Shown: positions 62,062 through 64,000 of the stretch, in pieces
How positions within the stretch are numbered: position 1 is the first letter of the stretch
Layout of the letters: each line of letters begins with the position of its first letter
From: Sphaerospermopsis aphanizomenoides BCCUSP55
GTDB lineage: Bacteria; Cyanobacteriota; Cyanobacteriia; Cyanobacteriales; Nostocaceae
Direction of reading: 5' to 3'
Length of the DNA: 64,000 bases
Assembly: GCF_001586785.1 (NCBI RefSeq)
Contig: NZ_LUFH02000016.1
Span: 1 to 64,000, forward strand
The notes under the pieces: model-generated
The model's database searches: none
Told to the model about the DNA's origin: nothing
Seen by the model: only the letters and a program-made list of their open reading frames with translations
Program-made: the position numbers and the translations under genes

Positions 62062-63060
62062 ATGAACTTGTATGAAGAGGCTGCTAAAAGAATCGAAGGA
62101 GAAGCTCGTCAGAAGAAGTGTGATATTTCTGTATTGGTTGAGGATTTTTATGATGAAGAATTTTGGAGACTTATTATTGAAAATGTTAAACCGAATTTAA
62201 GAAATAGAATTTATTTCGCATATCCCAATAAAAAAGGAACACGTGGAAAACCTATTTTAAAAAACTTTAAAGGGTTCGTTAATAAAAAATTTATTATTTG
62301 CATTGATAGTGATTGTGAATACTTGTACGACAAAGATGTATGGTATATCGCTGACTATATTTACCATACAGTTGTTTATAGTAAAGAGAACTTTCAGTGT
62401 AATCATTTTTCATTAAGTGAAATATGCAAAAGCTTAACCACCAAAAACTATGATTTTAGGAGTTTATTTGAAAATATTTCCCGAAGAGTTTCTCCTCTAT
62501 TTTACGTTTGGTTCTACTTTAAAGAAATCAACTACAATAATGTTGAGCATCTTATAAATAACGAAGCATTTGCAAGAGTTTTAAATTTTCAAGATAGTCA
62601 ATTCGACAATATTGGAGATGAGAATATCTTATTTCAAAATATTGAAGATAGAGTCAGAAATACATTAGAAAACCTAAAAGAACTAATGGCTGATGATGGT
62701 TGGTATGAATCAATTTTTAGAGATGGTATTCCTAATATACAAAATCGGTTAACAGAACAATACTCAATAAGTCCAGAAGATATTTTGTCATTATGTTGTG
62801 GACATGGTGTATTAGATCAATTTGTTGAACCCTTTATGAGAAAAATTATTGACATACTAAAGACTTTAAAAATAGAAGAAGTAAAACAGGCTCTAAGTGA
62901 AGACAAAGACATTCATAATACAATTAGTCGTATCGAAAATATTGCAAGACGAGACATTAAGACTATGTTAAACACCAGTTTAATATATCTCCTTCTTGAT
63001 GCGGCCGAAAATCAACAGATGCAAGAAATTAAAGAAAAACTGGCTAGAGAACTGAATTAG
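62062..63060 (+). CDS. DUF4435 TOPRIM-like nuclease, candidate AriB-type effector
   Basis: Protein of 332 residues. TOPRIM-type acidic residues are E26 in SVLVEDFYDEEFW and D81/D83 in FIICIDSDCEYL, and GTRGKPILKNF at about 58-68 is a family landmark. In PARIS systems the DUF4435 protein (AriB) is released from the ATPase complex upon infection and cleaves tRNA. GGGAGG at 62046-62051 serves the start, and the gene begins three bases after the ATPase stop, so translation is coupled. The gene itself is intact even though the ATPase has an in-frame stop. It could be harmful if freely active. Alternatively the pair belongs to a relative of PARIS with a different trigger. Confidence 0.82.
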   Translation: MNLYEEAAKRIEGEARQKKCDISVLVEDFYDEEFWRLIIENVKPNLRNRIYFAYPNKKGTRGKPILKNFKGFVNKKFIICIDSDCEYLYDKDVWYIADYIYHTVVYSKENFQCNHFSLSEICKSLTTKNYDFRSLFENISRRVSPLFYVWFYFKEINYNNVEHLINNEAFARVLNFQDSQFDNIGDENILFQNIEDRVRNTLENLKELMADDGWYESIFRDGIPNIQNRLTEQYSISPEDILSLCCGHGVLDQFVEPFMRKIIDILKTLKIEEVKQALSEDKDIHNTISRIENIARRDIKTMLNTSLIYLLLDAAENQQMQEIKEKLARELN

Positions 63061-63181
63061 TGCGATCGCTAAACGTTCCTTGGGAATCGCTTTTTGGAAA
63101 TAAGTGGAAGAGCGATCGCTCATAGCTGATTGAAATACGTTAAGATAAAGGATGTATTTTGGTGTTTAATGATAGTGAAAT

Positions 63182-63424
63182 ATGACAAATCAAGAGTTTT
63201 TAGGTGAATTTTTATCTCTGCCTACGGAAGCTCAAAATCAAGTGGTCAGCCTGATTGCCTATTTGAAACAAAAGTACACATACACTGAATCTATCTCTGT
63301 GTCACCAGATGTTGATTTAAACAACGATGGGTTTATCGGAATGTGGCAGGATCGTCAAGACTTAGGTAGTGCTAATTGGGTACGAAATCTGCGAGAAACC
63401 GAGTGGTCAAAAACCCATGACTAG
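63182..63424 (+). CDS. Antitoxin-like protein (VapB-type)
   Basis: Acidic protein of 80 residues directly before a PIN-domain toxin, MTNQEFLGEFLSLPTEAQNQVVSLIAYLKQKY then a polar tail ending WVRNLRETEWSKTHD. The N-terminal helical part resembles DUF2281-like antitoxins and the C-terminal tail should wrap the toxin. Its stop overlaps the toxin start by eight bases. HIP1 octamers flank the pair upstream. The family assignment is by position and general form. Confidence 0.68.
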   Translation: MTNQEFLGEFLSLPTEAQNQVVSLIAYLKQKYTYTESISVSPDVDLNNDGFIGMWQDRQDLGSANWVRNLRETEWSKTHD

Positions 63425-63806
63425 TTCGACAATTATAGATACCGATATAATAATTGATGTTGGTCGAGGTATTTCTGAAGCAGTTAATTGTTTACAAAGT
63501 CTAAAATCAAGTTCTAGATTGTCAATTAGCATAGTTACTCAAATGGAACTAATTGTTGGCTGCGCTAACAAGGTAGAGTTGCAGACCCTAGAAAAGTTTC
63601 TTCAGCAGTTTGATGTAATTAGGATTGACCAGCCTATTTCAGACAAAGCAGTTGATTTATTACGATTATATCGGCTAAGTCACGGATTACTAATTGGTGA
63701 CGGTTTGATAGCAGCTACAGCAATAATATACGATTACCCTTTTATCAGCAAAAACCAGCGAGATTATAGATTTATTCAAAATTTGAATCTATTGCCCTAT
63801 CCGTAG
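63417..63806 (+). CDS. vapC: PIN-domain ribonuclease toxin (VapC family)
   Basis: PIN-domain endoribonuclease of 129 residues, the toxin of a VapBC pair. The acidic residues of the PIN site are visible as IIDTDIIID (N-terminal Asp pair), E at SIVTQMELIVG, then GLLIGDGLIAATAI with the later Asp. I start at the ATG at 63417, which overlaps the antitoxin stop; an earlier ATG at 63369 would be inside the antitoxin gene. It ends 194 bases before the window edge. Together with the upstream ATPase and DUF4435 genes it marks a defence or stress island. Confidence 0.85.
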   Translation: MTSSTIIDTDIIIDVGRGISEAVNCLQSLKSSSRLSISIVTQMELIVGCANKVELQTLEKFLQQFDVIRIDQPISDKAVDLLRLYRLSHGLLIGDGLIAATAIIYDYPFISKNQRDYRFIQNLNLLPYP

Positions 63807-64000
63807 TGCAAATAAGTTAGCGATCGCTTTTTTATATGAGATAATTTCTATGATGTATAATAATTTTATAACTCAGTTATTGATACGGCAAGTGATCGCC
63901 TCTAAATAACGATTTTCTAAGAAATTAATCAAATTAGGAAAATATTAAAATCCATATCAGTTATAGATTAAATGCTAACGAACTGGACAGCAATTTTCTG
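63807..64000. other. Right-edge intergenic region
   Basis: AT-rich DNA with a HIP1 octamer GCGATCGC at about 63821 and no gene that can be supported before the window ends. Confidence 0.4.

Overview
The window reads as chromosomal DNA of a filamentous, probably Nostocales, cyanobacterium. Evidence: many HIP1 octamers (GCGATCGC), low GC, a Ycf66 protein, a plastid/cyanobacterial-type pyruvate dehydrogenase E2, and the short intergenic repeats typical of this order (7-bp tandem runs such as AGGTGAC and CCAAAAT, TCAGCAGTCAGC-type repeats, GTAGGTTGGGTT inverted repeats). Genus is not determined.

Layout. 0.3-4.3 kb: glyA, a WecA/TagO-like lipid-carrier sugar-phosphate transferase and cinA. 4.7-37 kb: a very large plus-strand cluster for a surface or extracellular polysaccharide. 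It holds about 14 glycosyltransferases (eight GT4, five GT2, one GT8-like), an ABC exporter pair (Wzm/Wzt) with an APS kinase gene between the two subunits, a sulfotransferase, a polysaccharide pyruvyl transferase, a TylF-like methyltransferase, a second methyltransferase broken by an in-frame TGA, an acetyltransferase, an RTX-type calcium-binding secreted protein, a Wzy-like polymerase, a DUF218 membrane protein, a Wzc-like tyrosine autokinase and a DUF2993 protein. Together they suggest a sulfated, pyruvylated and acetylated anionic polymer. The locus mixes parts of ABC-dependent and Wzy-dependent export, and no Wzx flippase is seen. 37.8-60 kb: mostly minus-strand housekeeping and mixed genes (adenosine deaminase family, PsiE, cobK, DUF1636, NERD helicase, Uma2 nuclease, pdh E2, YlqD, acyl-CoA/ACP synthetase, RecQ, TPR, DUF427, Mop, DUF72, DCC, HD, tRNA-Ala, Ycf66, gnd). 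60-64 kb: a defence-like island with a structured tRNA-like RNA, an AAA ATPase plus DUF4435 pair, and a VapBC toxin-antitoxin pair.

The most unusual element is at 60.1-63.1 kb. The ATPase and DUF4435 (TOPRIM-like) pair has the arrangement of the PARIS (AriA-AriB) anti-phage system, but the ATPase carries a C-terminal run of pentatricopeptide repeats (PPR), an RNA-binding module that is rare in bacteria. Directly upstream lies a roughly 280-nt region with a long hairpin and a perfect tRNA-type T-arm plus acceptor-like stem. A PPR-guided, RNA-sensing PARIS-like system is a reasonable hypothesis. In this copy the ATPase has an in-frame TGA just after the Walker A motif, so it may be inactive or the base may be a sequencing error.

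Other noteworthy items are two tandem copies of a tiny hydrophobic peptide gene (one with a mutated start codon), a MITE-like element with a target duplication, several dispersed repeat families, a leader ORF whose stop overlaps the next ribosome-binding site, and recently duplicated GT2 genes.
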